Shown here: piece after piece, positions 35,476 through 48,300 of the stretch | Layout of the letters: the number at the start of each line of letters is the position of its first letter | Numbering within the stretch: the stretch's first letter is position 1 | Source of the DNA: Chrysoperla carnea | Lineage: Eukaryota; Arthropoda; Insecta; Neuroptera; Chrysopidae | NCBI RefSeq assembly: GCF_905475395.1 | Contig: NC_058339.1 | Location: 10,734,001 to 10,798,000, forward strand | Direction of reading: 5' to 3' | DNA: 64,000 nucleotides | Notes under the pieces: generated by a model | Told to the model about the DNA's origin: nothing | Database searches by the model: none | Seen by the model: the letters and a program-made list of their open reading frames with translations, nothing else | Program-made: the position numbers and the translations under genes

Positions 35476-36002
35476 AATTGACTTTCAGTTTGATTCTACT
35501 TTAATAAGTAGGGTAAGAAGTAGTACCTACAGTCAAATGTATCTTGAATCATTCTGTAGTATTTCGGCAGATAACTTTTAACTAGTCAGCACTTGGCTAT
35601 TTGGCTGTCTGATCTGGGTACTGTTATTTTTGGAAAATCCTGTTAATTTTTTCAGTTTTCATTTTTAGCATCCAAGTACAGTGGAATAAGAAAAATTTAT
35701 AGTCCCAGGAGAGATAAAAATACCCTCCCATTAAAAGAGTGAAAGAAAAATTGCAAAATTAGCTTTAATAAACACATAAACGAAAATATATTTTCTAGGC
35801 ACTACACTTTCCCTTCGTAGTAACTAGAACTACACACATAGTGATCGACCTTAGATTTATCTACCGTTAGTATTGTTTACACACTTTGCGATTTTATTAA
35901 CGGCATCATACTTCTTGTTTTTTTGATATTTATTTTAATTTTATGTTTTAATTTTAATATAATTAATAATAAATAATTATAATGTTCTCATCCACGATAA
36001 AA

Positions 36003-36308
36003 TATAATAATAATAATAGGGTTTAACCTCCGTTTCTCTGACATATACGCCTATAACAGAGGCCACCTACATTATTATTTGTTAATCTTTATTTATTTAA
36101 TTACAAACATGTTTACAATTACATTTTTGATGTGGGTGGAGTCGGTTACTTCGTTCTTATCCAAGCGACGACAATGTGATCAATTCTGCACTCCCATTAA
36201 TTATATATTGTTCACACTGTCGCTGCCTGGATTCGAACCCGCAACCTAAGAAGTCTAAATGAACAAACAGACAAAGACAAACGCCTTAGACCGTGCGGCC
36301 ATTTAGGC
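36003..36308 (-). mobile_element. tRNA-derived SINE, family A, copy 2
   Basis: The reverse complement of the 1258-1563 copy over its whole length, from the A box at 36300 to an (ATT)n-type tail at 36003. The A box is slightly altered (GGCCGCACGGTC). No clear flanking duplication was found. Confidence 0.88.
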
Positions 36309-36742
36309 TCTATAAGGCCATTTAGGCTGATGTTAGTTTTATAAAGTTTCAAAGTTCTATTGATTATTTTCAATTTCTTTAGACCATCGATGGGCAAAGG
36401 TGGCTTAGAGAAGTCACTCAGACTTCTGTAACTAACATAAGAGTAAGACAGTGATACCCTAACCAGTGTCAACAATAATACGAGTAAAACAGAGAGACAA
36501 CATTTTTTTTTCTACTTATCTCATTAGTATTAGAGAAACTGAGATAGGTAGAAGAGTCGTATATCTGTCTCACTTCCTCCTCTACACTAAGAGACACACA
36601 ATAAACTTTATGGCACGCAATAAACTTATAACAATGGTGGCTTTGACTTAAAATAACTCGCCCACGCCTGCTTTAGACAATCTACACTAGAATTAAATAT
36701 AAGAACAATACATGGAAATCTCATCATAGAAAATTTCCTAAT

Positions 36743-37292
36743 TATACCATGTATATATGAAATATACATAGTATATTAAGTTTAGTCCCAAGTTTGCAAC
36801 GCTTAAAAATAATGATGCTAGGAAAAAATTTTTATCATAACTGTTATAAAATCACCTAATTAGTCCATTTCCGGTTGTCCGTCCGTCTGTGGACACGATA
36901 ACTCAAAAACGAAAAAAGATATCGAGCTGAATTTTTACAGCGTACTCAGGACGTAAAAAGTGAGGTCAAGTTCGTAAATGAGCATCATAGGTCAATTGGG
37001 TCTTGGGTCCGTAGGACCCATCTTGTAAACCGTTAGAGATAGAACAAAAGTTTAAATGTAAAAAATGTTCCTTATCAAAAATTAAACAACTTTTGTTTGA
37101 AACATTTTTTCGTAAACATCACTGTTTACCCGTGAGGGCGCCAATTAGGCGGAAATTTTATAATATGTACTATACTTGATTATCAGTTATGTATGTGTCA
37201 CATGTTTGTATGTGTAATGTGATAAAGAAATCAACACTGGCTATGCATGGTATTTCAACAATTAACTCAGTCAATTGTTTGTTTTCACTTGT
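36743..37292 (+). repeat. Dispersed repeat family D, full single copy
   Basis: Runs from TATACCATGTATATATGAAA to CAATTGTTTGTTTTCACTTG, 550 bases, and gives the complete unit of the family: the same left and right ends as at 31313-32271 without the internal duplication. Confidence 0.88.
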
Positions 37293-38548
37293 TTGAGTAT
37301 TAATATTAACGTAAATAGTATGCTGTTCATTTGACGACGTCAAAATTGAATATAAAATCCACTAAAGCTAGTTTTAAAATCGAAACTTAGTGCTGAAGAG
37401 GTGAAAACAGAGACAGATACATACTGGGCTCACCAAATCCTAAAAGTAATTTGCAACTCAATTATTTGATACTTTGCCCAGCTGTAGTTCATGAATCATA
37501 CAAAAGTTTCAGTCGTAATTCTATACCTACTGGTAGGAGTGTCGAGATTAGTGTTACACCAACATATAATTGCGGTCCTTAGAAAATAATCAAGTACCTC
37601 TAAAAATAAATCCAAAATTTTGGCCCTTCTATTACCATTTGAATAAGCCGAATCGCATACGAATTGGAAATATTTTTTACCTGTAGGTTGGTTTCTAGAA
37701 GATACAGAATTTTAAACCATTGTATATTCTGCTTGGAAAGCGAATATCTTGGTTCAGAAAGCTCGTACGGGAACTTTTTATAGCTCATTGACAAAAAAAA
37801 AATCAAACTTTCGAGTGGTCTTACAATTAAGCTTCACGTCAAAGGGATTTCTTACTTTTTAAACCCTCAATCAAAATCGGTAAGGGATAAAAAAGTTTGA
37901 GCGATCAAAACATAAAAATTTTTCCACTTGAGTTTTCAAATTCGATTTTTCGCAGAGATACATTTTATGCACAATGGGTATGCACAAGACCTAGTTAACG
38001 ACCTTTGCTCGTTTACGAAGTCGAAGTCGAAGTTATGAAGGTCTAGAACACGATATGGCTTCGTTCGATATGTTTTTTCGTTTGTCAGGTATCGTGTCCA
38101 CTGACAGACAAGCACATGGACGGATAAACTGAAATTGACTAAAAAAGTCAATCTTCTGTACCAAAATTCGTTTCTTCTACCAAGATTTCTAAGCGTAACA
38201 AACTTAAGTTCGATTAAATTTAATGCAAGTTATAAAAGAAACATTCGTCAATATTTCTTGGCTTTTAATTTATATTTTTACGTCTAGTGTTGTTTAAATT
38301 TTGTAATCATTTGTTTCTGGAAGCCGAGTGCATTGGAAGAAAATGAAAATTTCGCTCGATTTATGCGTGATATTAAGTGACCATACAGTATTTTCAGTTG
38401 TTTATTATAAAATTAAATGTTTGTAGAGCGTCGTTAAGGTTCTACACTTGATTAATTTTTGTTGTTGTTGATAACATTGTATTTGTTTGTAATTGAGACT
38501 ATTTGCGATATCCATTGTTCTATGATGGTTGTTTTGTTTTTGTTGCAG
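37293..38548. other. Stretch before the orphan exon
   Basis: No repeat or gene recognised. Presumably intron of the gene that owns the exon at 38549. Confidence 0.4.
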
Positions 38549-38671
38549 TTTTATCGTGCCAAGTCCCCTACACCGAAATTACAATTGAGAGCCCCCCTGA
38601 ATGGGGCAACCTGAGCTCCAGGAAGCTTACTACGGTGGCTCCCACACTCGCCCCTCAACATACCGACGAAG
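38549..38671 (+). CDS. Orphan coding exon, unrecognised gene
   Basis: A 123-base block between TGTTGCAG and GTAAGT with an open frame in phase 1-1: LSCQVPYTEITIESPPEWGN, then LSSRKLTTVAPTLAPQHTDE. The other two frames have stops. It is about half G+C, far above the flanks and above the CPT1 and EDEM3 exons. I do not recognise the protein; the rest of the gene must lie across large introns or outside the window. It could be an alternative exon, since its length is a multiple of three. It lies 200 bases before the giant palindromic element. Confidence 0.55.
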
Positions 38672-38831
38672 GTAAGTGTGTTATTGTCATATTTTATGTT
38701 TATCATTTTTATATAAAAATATATACACGTGTTATTCGTACATATTTTGATTTTACGGATTAATTTTATTTTTTAATTTAAAAGCCGTATGCATTGCTAC
38801 TTAATTCTCCTTTTACCCAACCTTCAAATTT

Positions 38832-38860
38832 TGTTTTGTGGTCGATAAAGACCACAAAAC
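38832..38860. repeat. Perfect short hairpin next to the giant palindrome
   Basis: GTTTTGTGGTC and GACCACAAAAC are exact inverses around a loop of six bases (GATAAA). It ends a few bases before the 8-bp duplication at 38864. Confidence 0.7.
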
Positions 38861-38919
38861 CTTAAAAAAGGATGTAACTGAAGTTTCAACTAGTTATTAA
38901 CTGAAAATTATAAAAAAAA

Positions 38920-41130
38920 AATGTAGGCCGCCGTCCACCGATTTTATCAAAAAATGATTCTTTATAATGTACTGAATAAAAAAGTATTATGCTATTTTCC
39001 AATTCAAAGGGCTAAACACACCCCCAGGGCACTTTGAAATTTTTTTACATATACATAACTGAATAATGGTCGCCGCCGTCCACCGATTTTTTCAAAAAAT
39101 GATTCTTTATAATGTACTGAATAAAAAAGTATTAGGTCATTTTTGAATTCAAAGGGCTAAACACCCTCTCAGGGCACTTTGAAAATTTTTTACATATACA
39201 TAACTGACCCCTATTCACTGCCGCCGTCCACCGATTTTTTCAAAAAATGATTCTTTATAATGTACTGAATAAAAAAGTATTAGGTCATTTTTGAATTCAA
39301 AGGGCTAAACACCCTCTCAGGGCACTTTGAAAATTTTTTACATATACATAACTGACCCTTATTCACTGCCGCCGTCCACCGATTTTTCCAAAAAATGATT
39401 CTTTATAATGTACTGAATAAAAAAGTATTAGGTCATTTTTGAATTCAAAGGGCTAAACACCCTCTCAGGGCACTTTGAAAATTTTTTACATATACATAAC
39501 TGACCCTTATTCACTTCCGCCGTCCACCGATTTTTTCAAAAAATGATTCTTTATAATGTACTGAATAAAAAAGTATTAGGTCATTTTTGAATTCAAAGGG
39601 CTAAACACCCTCTCAGGGCACTTTGAAAATTTTTTACATATACATAACTGACCCTTATTCACTTCCGCCGTCCACCGATTTTTTCAAAAAATGATTCTTT
39701 ATAATGTACTGAATAAAAAAGTATTAGGTCATTTTTGAATTCAAAGGGCTAAACACCCTCTCAGGGCACTTTGAAAATTTTTTACATATACATAACTGAC
39801 CCTTATTCACTTCCGCCGTCCACCGATTTTTTCAAAAAATGATTCTTTATAATGTACTGAATAAAAAAGTATTAGGCCATTTTTGAATTCAAAGGGCTAA
39901 ACACCCTCTCAGGGCACTTTGGAAATTTTTTACATATACATAACTGACCCTTATTCACTGCCGCCGTCCACCGATTTTTTCAAAAAATGATTCTTTATAA
40001 TGTACTGAATAAAAAAGTATTAGGTCATTTTTGAATTCAAAGGGCTAAACACCCTCTCAGGGCACTTTGAAAATTTTTTACATATACATAACTGACCCCT
40101 ATTCACTGCCGCCGTCCACCGATTTTTTCAAAAAATGATTCTTTATAATGTACTGAATAAAAAAGTATTAGGTCATTTTTGAATTCAAAGGGCTAAACAC
40201 CCTCTCAGGGCACTTTGAAAATTTTTTACATATACATAACTGACCCTTATTCACTGCCGCCGTCCACCGATTTTTCCAAAAAATGATTCTTTATAATGTA
40301 CTGAATAAAAAAGTATTAGGTCATTTTTGAATTCAAAGGGCTAAACACCCTCTCAGGGCACTTTGAAAATTTTTTACATATACATAACTGACCCTTATTC
40401 ACTTCCGCCGTCCACCGATTTTTTCAAAAAATGATTCTTTATAATGTACTGAATAAAAAAGTATTAGGTCATTTTTGAATTCAAAGGGCTAAACACCCTC
40501 TCAGGGCACTTTGAAAATTTTTTACATATACATAACTGACCCTTATTCACTGCCGCCGTCCACCGATTTTTTCAAAAAATGATTCTTTATAATGTACTGA
40601 ATAAAAAAGTATTAGGTCATTTTTGAATTCAAAGGGCTAAACACCCTCTCAGGGCACTTTGAAAATTTTTTACATATACATAACTGACCCCTATTCACTG
40701 CCGCCGTCCACCGATTTTTTCAAAAAATGATTCTTTATAATGTACTGAATAAAAAAGTATTAGGTCATTTTTGAATTCAAAGGGCTAAACACCCTCTCAG
40801 GGCACTTTGAAAATTTTTTACATATACATAACTGACCCTTATTCACTGCCGCCGTCCACCGATTTTTCCAAAAAATGATTCTTTATAATGTACTGAATAA
40901 AAAAGTATTAGGTCATTTTTGAATTCAAAGGGCTAAACACCCTCTCAGGGCACTTTGAAAATTTTTTACATATACATAACTGACCCTTATTCACTTCCGC
41001 CGTCCACCGATTTTTTCAAAAAATGATTCTTTATAATGTACTGAATAAAAAAATGTTAGATCATTTTCCAATTCAATGGAAGTGCCCCCCCCGGGGGGGG
41101 GCACTTTAAAAATTGTTTACATATACATTG
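38920..41130 (+). repeat. Left-arm tandem array, 148-base unit, ~15 copies
   Basis: The landmark CCGCCGTCCACCG falls at 38928, 39073, 39221, 39369 and then every 148 bases to 40997. The outermost unit and the last (from 41050, with a run of C and G) are diverged; the middle ones differ at a few sites only (CTGCC/CTTCC, CCCCT/CCCTT, TTTTTT/TTTTCC). Confidence 0.97.
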
Positions 41131-42990
41131 CTGAACCTTATTTTTATCCGCTGTCTATAAATAATGCCAAAAAAGGATTCCTTATAACGTCCTGAAGAAT
41201 TAACTAGCGCGGCAATTTTCGATTTAGAGGGTCCATAACCCCCGTGGTTCGCTTTGAAATTTAATTTTTTTAAATGAAGTTTTAACTTAAAAATTTTTAA
41301 TTAAAATTTCGAAAATGATATAATACTATTTTAATATTACTAATAATTAGTAAAAACTACTAATAAATAGTTATAACGCTTAAAATATTTTAGTAGTTCG
41401 TTTTTAATGACCAAGAGATATATGTTTTTTCATTTTTAATAAACATTCTGTATAGTGGGTTCGTACATGCTGCCTGTATATAATACACATCATATATTTT
41501 TATATTTAAGATACTGTTTCAATTTTAAAGTTTAGTCGCTGGATTCGTCATGTAACTTTTATTTGATTAACGTGAATATTAAATTAATAATAATTTTTCC
41601 AGTAAATTATTAAGAACAGTAAGTAAAACTCATACTACGAACAAATACAAAATTTTGATTTCTCTTTTTTGAATTCGTAATACTAAATTTCTTACCTTGT
41701 AATAAAATTTTCCTGATTTTCATTCATTCATTCCTTGTAATAAAATTTTCACTGATTTTCACTCATTTCACTTTAATCACTTTCAACATTTAAGAAACAA
41801 TGCTTTTCACAGATTTTACAAATTCACTTAAAAAAACACTCTGAATTAATTCAAAAACTACATATTCCATTTATTAAAACTCTGAATTAATTCAAAAACT
41901 TAAAAAATCTTCACCCACTACACATTGAATTAATAACATAACTAATTCATCATACAAATTTTAACTACTTACTGAATATCGAAAATACATATTAAAATGA
42001 ATTAAAGAAGAAACACATTTATCAAAGAGAGTAAAAGATATTCAAAAAAACAATAGTCCTGTCCTTTGTCCATATGTTTAATTGTATCAACACTCAACGA
42101 TATTTAGATTTATTATTGTAAATTTTAATCAAGTTTCTGCAGGTTCATGACATTTTTTAGAGAACTGTACTGTGGATGGACAGAAGAATATAAGTATTGT
42201 TTTTTTGAAATATCTTTTACTCTCTTTGATAAATGTGTTTCTTCTTTAATTCATTTTAATATGTATTTTCGATATTCCGTAGTTAAAATTTGTATGATGA
42301 ATTAGTTATGTTATTAATTCAATGTGTAGTGGGTGAAGATTTTTAATTAGTGGAATATGTAGTTTATGAATTAATTCAAAGTTTTAATAAATGGAATATG
42401 TAGTTTTTGAATTAATTCAGAGTGTTTTTTTTAAGTGAATTTGTAAAATCTGTGAAAAGCATTTTGAAAGTGATTAAAGTGAAATGAGTGAAAATCAGTA
42501 AAAATTTTATTACAAGGAATGAATGAATGAAAATCAGGAAAATTTTATTACAAGGTAAGAAATTTAGTATTACGAATTCAAAAAAGAGAAATCAAAATTT
42601 TGTATTTGTTCGTAGTATGAGTTTTACTTACTGTTCTTAATAATTTACTGGAAAAATTATTATTAATTTCATATTCACGTTAATCAAATAAAAGTTACAT
42701 GACGAATCCAGCGACTAAACTTTAAAATTGAAACAGTATCTTAAATATAAAAATATATGATGTGTATTATATACAGGCAGCACTGAATAAGGGTCAGTTA
42801 TGTATATGTAAAAAATTTTCAAAGTGCCCTGAGAGGGTGTTTAGCCCTTTGAATTCAAAAATGACCTAATACTTTTTTATTCAGTACATTATAAAGAATC
42901 ATTTTTTGAAAAAATCGGTGGACGGCGGCAGTGAATAAGGGTCAGTTATGTATATGTAAAAAATTTTCAAAGTGCCCTGAGAGGGTGTTT
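41131..42990. repeat. Unique inner arms and spacer of the foldback element
   Basis: 41450-42053 and 42196-42778 are inverse copies (GAATTAATTCAAAAACT; GTAATAAAATTTTCCTGATT). The left flank 41131-41450 has no mirror and separates array and inner arm. The spacer 42053-42196 has no open frame. Confidence 0.85.
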
Positions 42991-45290
42991 AGCCCTTTGA
43001 ATTCAAAAATGACCTAATACTTTTTTATTCAGTACATTATAAAGAATCATTTTTTGAAAAAATCGGTGGACGGCGGCGACCATTATTCAGTTATGTATAT
43101 GTTAAAAATTTTCAAAGTGCCCTGAGAGGGTGTTTAGCCCTTTGAATTCAAAAATGACCTAATACTTTTTTATTCAGTACATTATAAAGAATCATTTTTT
43201 GAAAAAATCGGTGGACGGCGGCAGTGAATAAGGGTCAGTTATGTATATGTAGAAAATTTTCAAAGTGCCCTGAGAGGGTGTTTAGCCCTTTGAATTCAAA
43301 AATGACCTAATACTTTTTTATTCAGTACATTATAAAGAATCATTTTTTGAAAAAATCGGTGGACGGCGGCGACCATTATTCAGTTATGTATATGTTAAAA
43401 ATTTTCAAAGTGCCCTGAGAGGGTGTTTAGCCCTTTGAATTCAAAAATGACCTAATACTTTTTTATTCAGTACATTATAAAGAATCATTTTTTGAAAAAA
43501 TCGGTGGACGGCGGCAGTGAATAAGGGTCAGTTATGTATATGTAAAAAATTTTCAAAGTGCCCTGAGAGGGTGTTTAGCCCTTTGAATTCAAAAATGACC
43601 TAATACTTTTTTATTCAGTACATTATAAAGAATCATTTTTTGAAAAAATCGGTGGACGGCGGCGACCATTATTCAGTTATGTATATGTTAAAAATTTTCA
43701 AAGTGCCCTGAGAGGGTGTTTAGCCCTTTGAATTCAAAAATGACCTAATACTTTTTTATTCAGTACATTATAAAGAATCATTTTTTGAAAAAATCGGTGG
43801 ACGGCGGCAGTGAATAAGGGTCAGTTATGTATATGTAAAAAATTTTCAAAGTGCCCTGAGAGGGTGTTTAGCCCTTTGAATTCAAAAATGACCTAATACT
43901 TTTTTATTCAGTACATTATAAAGAATCATTTTTTGAAAAAATCGGTGGACGGCGGCGACCATTATTCAGTTATGTATATGTTAAAAATTTTCAAAGTGCC
44001 CTGAGAGGGTGTTTAGCCCTTTGAATTCAAAAATGACCTAATACTTTTTTATTCAGTACATTATAAAGAATCATTTTTTGAAAAAATCGGTGGACGGCGG
44101 CAGTGAATAAGGGTCAGTTATGTATATGTAAAAAATTTTCAAAGTGCCCTGAGAGGGTGTTTAGCCCTTTGAATTCAAAAATGACCTAATACTTTTTTAT
44201 TCAGTACATTATAAAGAATCATTTTTTGAAAAAATCGGTGGACGGCGGCAGTGAATAAGGGTCAGTTATGTATATGTAAAAAATTTTCAAAGTGCCCTGA
44301 GAGGGTGTTTAGCCCTTTGAATTCAAAAATGACCTAATACTTTTTTATTCAGTACATTATAAAGAATCATTTTTTGAAAAAATCGGTGGACGGCGGCAGT
44401 GAATAAGGGTCAGTTATGTATATGTAAAAAATTTTCAAAGTGCCCTGAGAGGGTGTTTAGCCCTTTGAATTCAAAAATGACCTAATACTTTTTTATTCAG
44501 TACATTATAAAGAATCATTTTTTGAAAAAATCGGTGGACGGCGGCAGTGAATAAGGGTCAGTTATGTATATGTAAAAAATTTCCAAAGTGCCCTGAGAGG
44601 GTGTTTAGCTTTTTGAATTCAAAAATGGCCTAATACTTTTTTATTCAGTACATTATAAAGAATCATTTTTTGAAAAAATCGGTGGACGGCGGCGACCATT
44701 ATTCAGTTATGTATATGTTAAAAATTTTCAAAGTGCCCTGAGAGGGTGTTTAGCCCTTTGAATTCAAAAATGACCTAATACTTTTTTATTCAGTACATTA
44801 TAAAGAATCATTTTTTGAAAAAATCGGTGGACGGCGGCAGTGAATAAGGGTCAGTTATGTATATGTAAAAAATTTTCAAAGTGCCCTGAGAGGGTGTTTA
44901 GCCCTTTGAATTCAAAAATGACCTAATACTTTTTTATTCAGTACATTATAAAGAATCATTTTTTGAAAAAATCGGTGGACGGCGGCAGTGAATAAGGGTC
45001 AGTTATGTATATGTAAAAAATTTTCAAAGTGCCGTGAGAGGGTGTTTAGCCCTTCGAATTCAAAAATGATCTAATACTTTTTTATTCAGTACATTATAAA
45101 GAATCATTTTTTGAAAAAATCGGTGGACGGCGGCGACCATTATTCAGTTATGTATATGTAAAAAAATTTCAAAGTGCCCTGGGGGTGTGTTTAGCCCTTT
45201 GAATTGGAAAATGGCCTAATACTTTTTTATTCAGTACATTATAAAGAATCATTTTTTGATAAAATCGGTGGACGGCGGCCTACTTTTTTT
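42776..45290 (-). repeat. Right-arm tandem array, 148/145-base units, ~17 copies
   Basis: The landmark GTGGACGGCGG recurs 17 times. Junctions are of two types: CAGTGAATAAGGGTCAG (148-base unit) and GACCATTATTCAG (145-base unit). Between 42926 and 44098 the two types alternate. The outermost unit matches the outermost unit of the left arm. Confidence 0.97.
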
Positions 45291-45342
45291 TTTTATAATT
45301 TTCAGTTAATAACTAGTTGAAACTTCAGTTACATAAAAAAGG

Positions 45343-48300
45343 TGTGTATGTCTACCGTAGGAGATTCTCTTTATTTTCGCATATTAAGGACGTTCCCAAA
45401 AAAAGAATGAAATTATTTGAGACTTACGTTTCAAATTTTGATGGTGGGTTCTGTGAGAACTTGGAAAAATTGGACGAAAATTAAGAGTAAAATTTTCCAA
45501 TATATACCTACCATATAGTTTTTGAAATATTGATGCCTATAGATTTAGAGATAATCATTTATAGAAGAAATAAGACACAAATGCCATTCATTTAATTACT
45601 TTAAATGTATTTTATGGAAAAACGAGTGCCGCTTTTTATAATTTTCTTTCTAGGAAAATATTTGTTATGCTTTTGATTAATGAATATTAATTTTCCAAAT
45701 TAATCTTAAGAAAATTATCCTTGTAACAGAATAAATACTACAGGAATAATACAATATTTTGGCGGCAACATATGTACCACAATGAAACTTTATAACTTAA
45801 ACCTGACATTAGAAATGAGGATTTTCCGAATACTACTCCTCCCAGGGGGTGTGGTCAGGGGAGGAATTTAAACAAAAGCTAATTTTATAAACTAATCGAG
45901 TGAGGTGTCATTTTCTTTGTATTTTTTTGCACTGAATCGAATGAGACCATACACATACTTATAGTATCAATATTTTTCCAGATATGAAGGGTTTTAGTTT
46001 AGGAAAAATGAAAAAACACGTTTGCATTCGACGATTTTGTGTAGTATTTCATGAAAACCACGATTTAAAGATGATCCTAAGAAAACGTTATTGTTCGGGA
46101 ACATCCTTAAGATACCAGAAATGTTAATTTAAAATCAAATATCATTTTTGCTAAATGTTTAATCATATTTAGACTTTTCTGATGAAAATATCTCGAGAAA
46201 CTAATGAAAATTAACTGTAATAAAGTTTTGCCTTGAAAGCTATTTGATGTAAAAATTAATTTACCCACTCCTTGAATTTCTTAATTTTATAATCATAGAC
46301 ATTTTTAAATTAAATAATAAAAATTTCCAATTAAATTAATGAGATTTCCACTTAAAAACATTGAAAGGTATTATTAAATCGTTGTACCTTGTATAGGGTT
46401 TCATGCATTTTCTTTTATAAGCAATTTTCCGTTATTATGTTTTCAAAAGATTTTTTTTTTATTGAAAATATATAAATGAGTTTGCTAAAATAATTCAATA
46501 GATGTAGACGAGACATATAAGTAACGTCTTTATTTAAAAACTTTTTATGAGTTTTTTTATTGTAAAGTTTACTTCTATGTACATATAAATAAACTATAAT
46601 AAAAGTCCAGCAGGGTCATTTGAAAGTCAGTCTTGAGGGATTTGATAAAAATCAATCAGAAAAATACTGCCATTGGCGAGAAAATTTTTTGGAAAAATAG
46701 TTCTGTGCAAATTTGTGAAACTTAATCAAATTTTGTCTAGTATTTTCGCTAGTAACTATTTTAGCATTGATTGGTAATGAAATTTACTATCGATTTTATA
46801 GACCTGTCCAATCTTATATTTTAAAAAGCATCATTTTCAACAATACACCAAAGTTCCTGCGCGTGCTTGAATATCTTTATAGATAAACATCAAAATTTCA
46901 AGTATTTGTATTCTTTAGACTTAAGGCGATATGCAAGGATTGAATAATACTACGGATTTCAATTAAACTTTATAAATACATTTTTTGATTAACAAAGTTT
47001 CCAAAAATCACAAAAACTTCTTAGGTCATCGGGCTTTTTATTATTATTTTATCGTTCAAAGTTGGCTAAAAAAATGATGAATCATATAGGTTATCCTTTT
47101 CAATTGGATATTTCTATATCAAAAAATCTAGAGAGTGTAATAAAAAACTATCTAAAATATTTAGACAATCTTATGGTTTATAATAATACCATAAAAATAT
47201 AAGGTTGTCGATGATATAAAAACAAAATTTTAATTAAATTATGAGTTCATCGAAGATTCATCATTTGATGAACAGAGACTACTATAGTATTGATGATTGA
47301 AGAGCGATATCTATATTATCAAATTTATAAGCGGAAATTACATACAATATTTATATATTTTTGTAGTTGCGTGGTATTGTAAAGCTAAAAATAACACATT
47401 ATTTGACTACAAAGCATGTGTTTGGTTTACATACATATAACGTACAATTAACGGCCTATTAATCCAATGCGTGTATGGAAGTTTTGAGGCGTTAACGCGA
47501 ATACTTTTATATAATATTCCTGTTGATGGTTTTACATATTTCTTTGGTATTGTATCTGTATTTTTTTTTACCAACATTATGATTTGAATTCCAAGAATTG
47601 TTGTTTCTACAAATTTATATTTTTAATGATGTCCTTAAAGTTAACCCAACCATGCAATTTTTTTATATTCAGAATTTTTGACAGACATATATTTTTAAAA
47701 ACTGTCGATTGATTGAAAGAATCTGAAAAATTCAAAACCAGAAAATAGAATATTAAAAAATAAAAAATTTCAACAAGTTATGCTCATAACGCGAGTGCTG
47801 ACGGGTTAAAATAGACATGTTGTGTTTTTTTCTTTTGAAGTTAAACATTGTGCCATTATTTCGATTTAAAATAACGAAAATTTTGATAGTTTTGGAATTA
47901 CCTTTTTTCCTAAAGAAGTCCCGTCTTGGTCTTGGATAATCAAACAATCACATTGATATCTGTCTATCATTTTAAAAGCTGCGTTATACTTATTTATAGG
48001 CAGGAAAAATTGGGATGAAGTTCTTTAACTGGCTAAATTTCGAAAAGAAGTTTAAATAAAGCTTTAAATGATATAAACCAGTTAACATTTTGAAATCGTC
48101 CTTTTCATTGAAAGCTACGATACCGTACTGTCAGATGTTGATACACAGACAGACAGGCAGATTTATTATATTTCGTGTTAACTTTATAGACTTGTGTCTG
48201 AATGTGTGTCAACAACGGAAATGCTATCATGTTAATAAACTTGATTTAATTATTCCGATTAAGATTTTTGGTTTATTCAAATGTTTTTTTTTATATAAAA

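Larger units (their letters stand above)
38872..45334. mobile_element. 6.46-kb palindromic foldback element with satellite arms
   Basis: The left end ATGTAACTGAAGTTTCAACT at 38872 is matched in inverse at 45334, and both sides are flanked by the exact 8-mer AAAAAAGG (38864-38871 and 45335-45342). Each arm is about 3.1-3.2 kb: a short terminal part, a tandem array of ~148-base units, then about 880 bases of unique arm sequence. The arms meet at a spacer of about 145 bases (42053-42196). There is no transposase or other coding frame. The layout, long inverted repeats made of tandem repeats with a target-site duplication, is that of foldback elements (Drosophila FB, Galileo); the 8-bp duplication fits hAT or P superfamilies. 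Superfamily is an inference. It is non-autonomous. Confidence 0.93.

Noticed and set aside
38920-41130. Possible CRISPR-like array (regular repeats)
   Set aside because: Whole 148-base units repeat with no unique spacers; eukaryotic satellite, not CRISPR.
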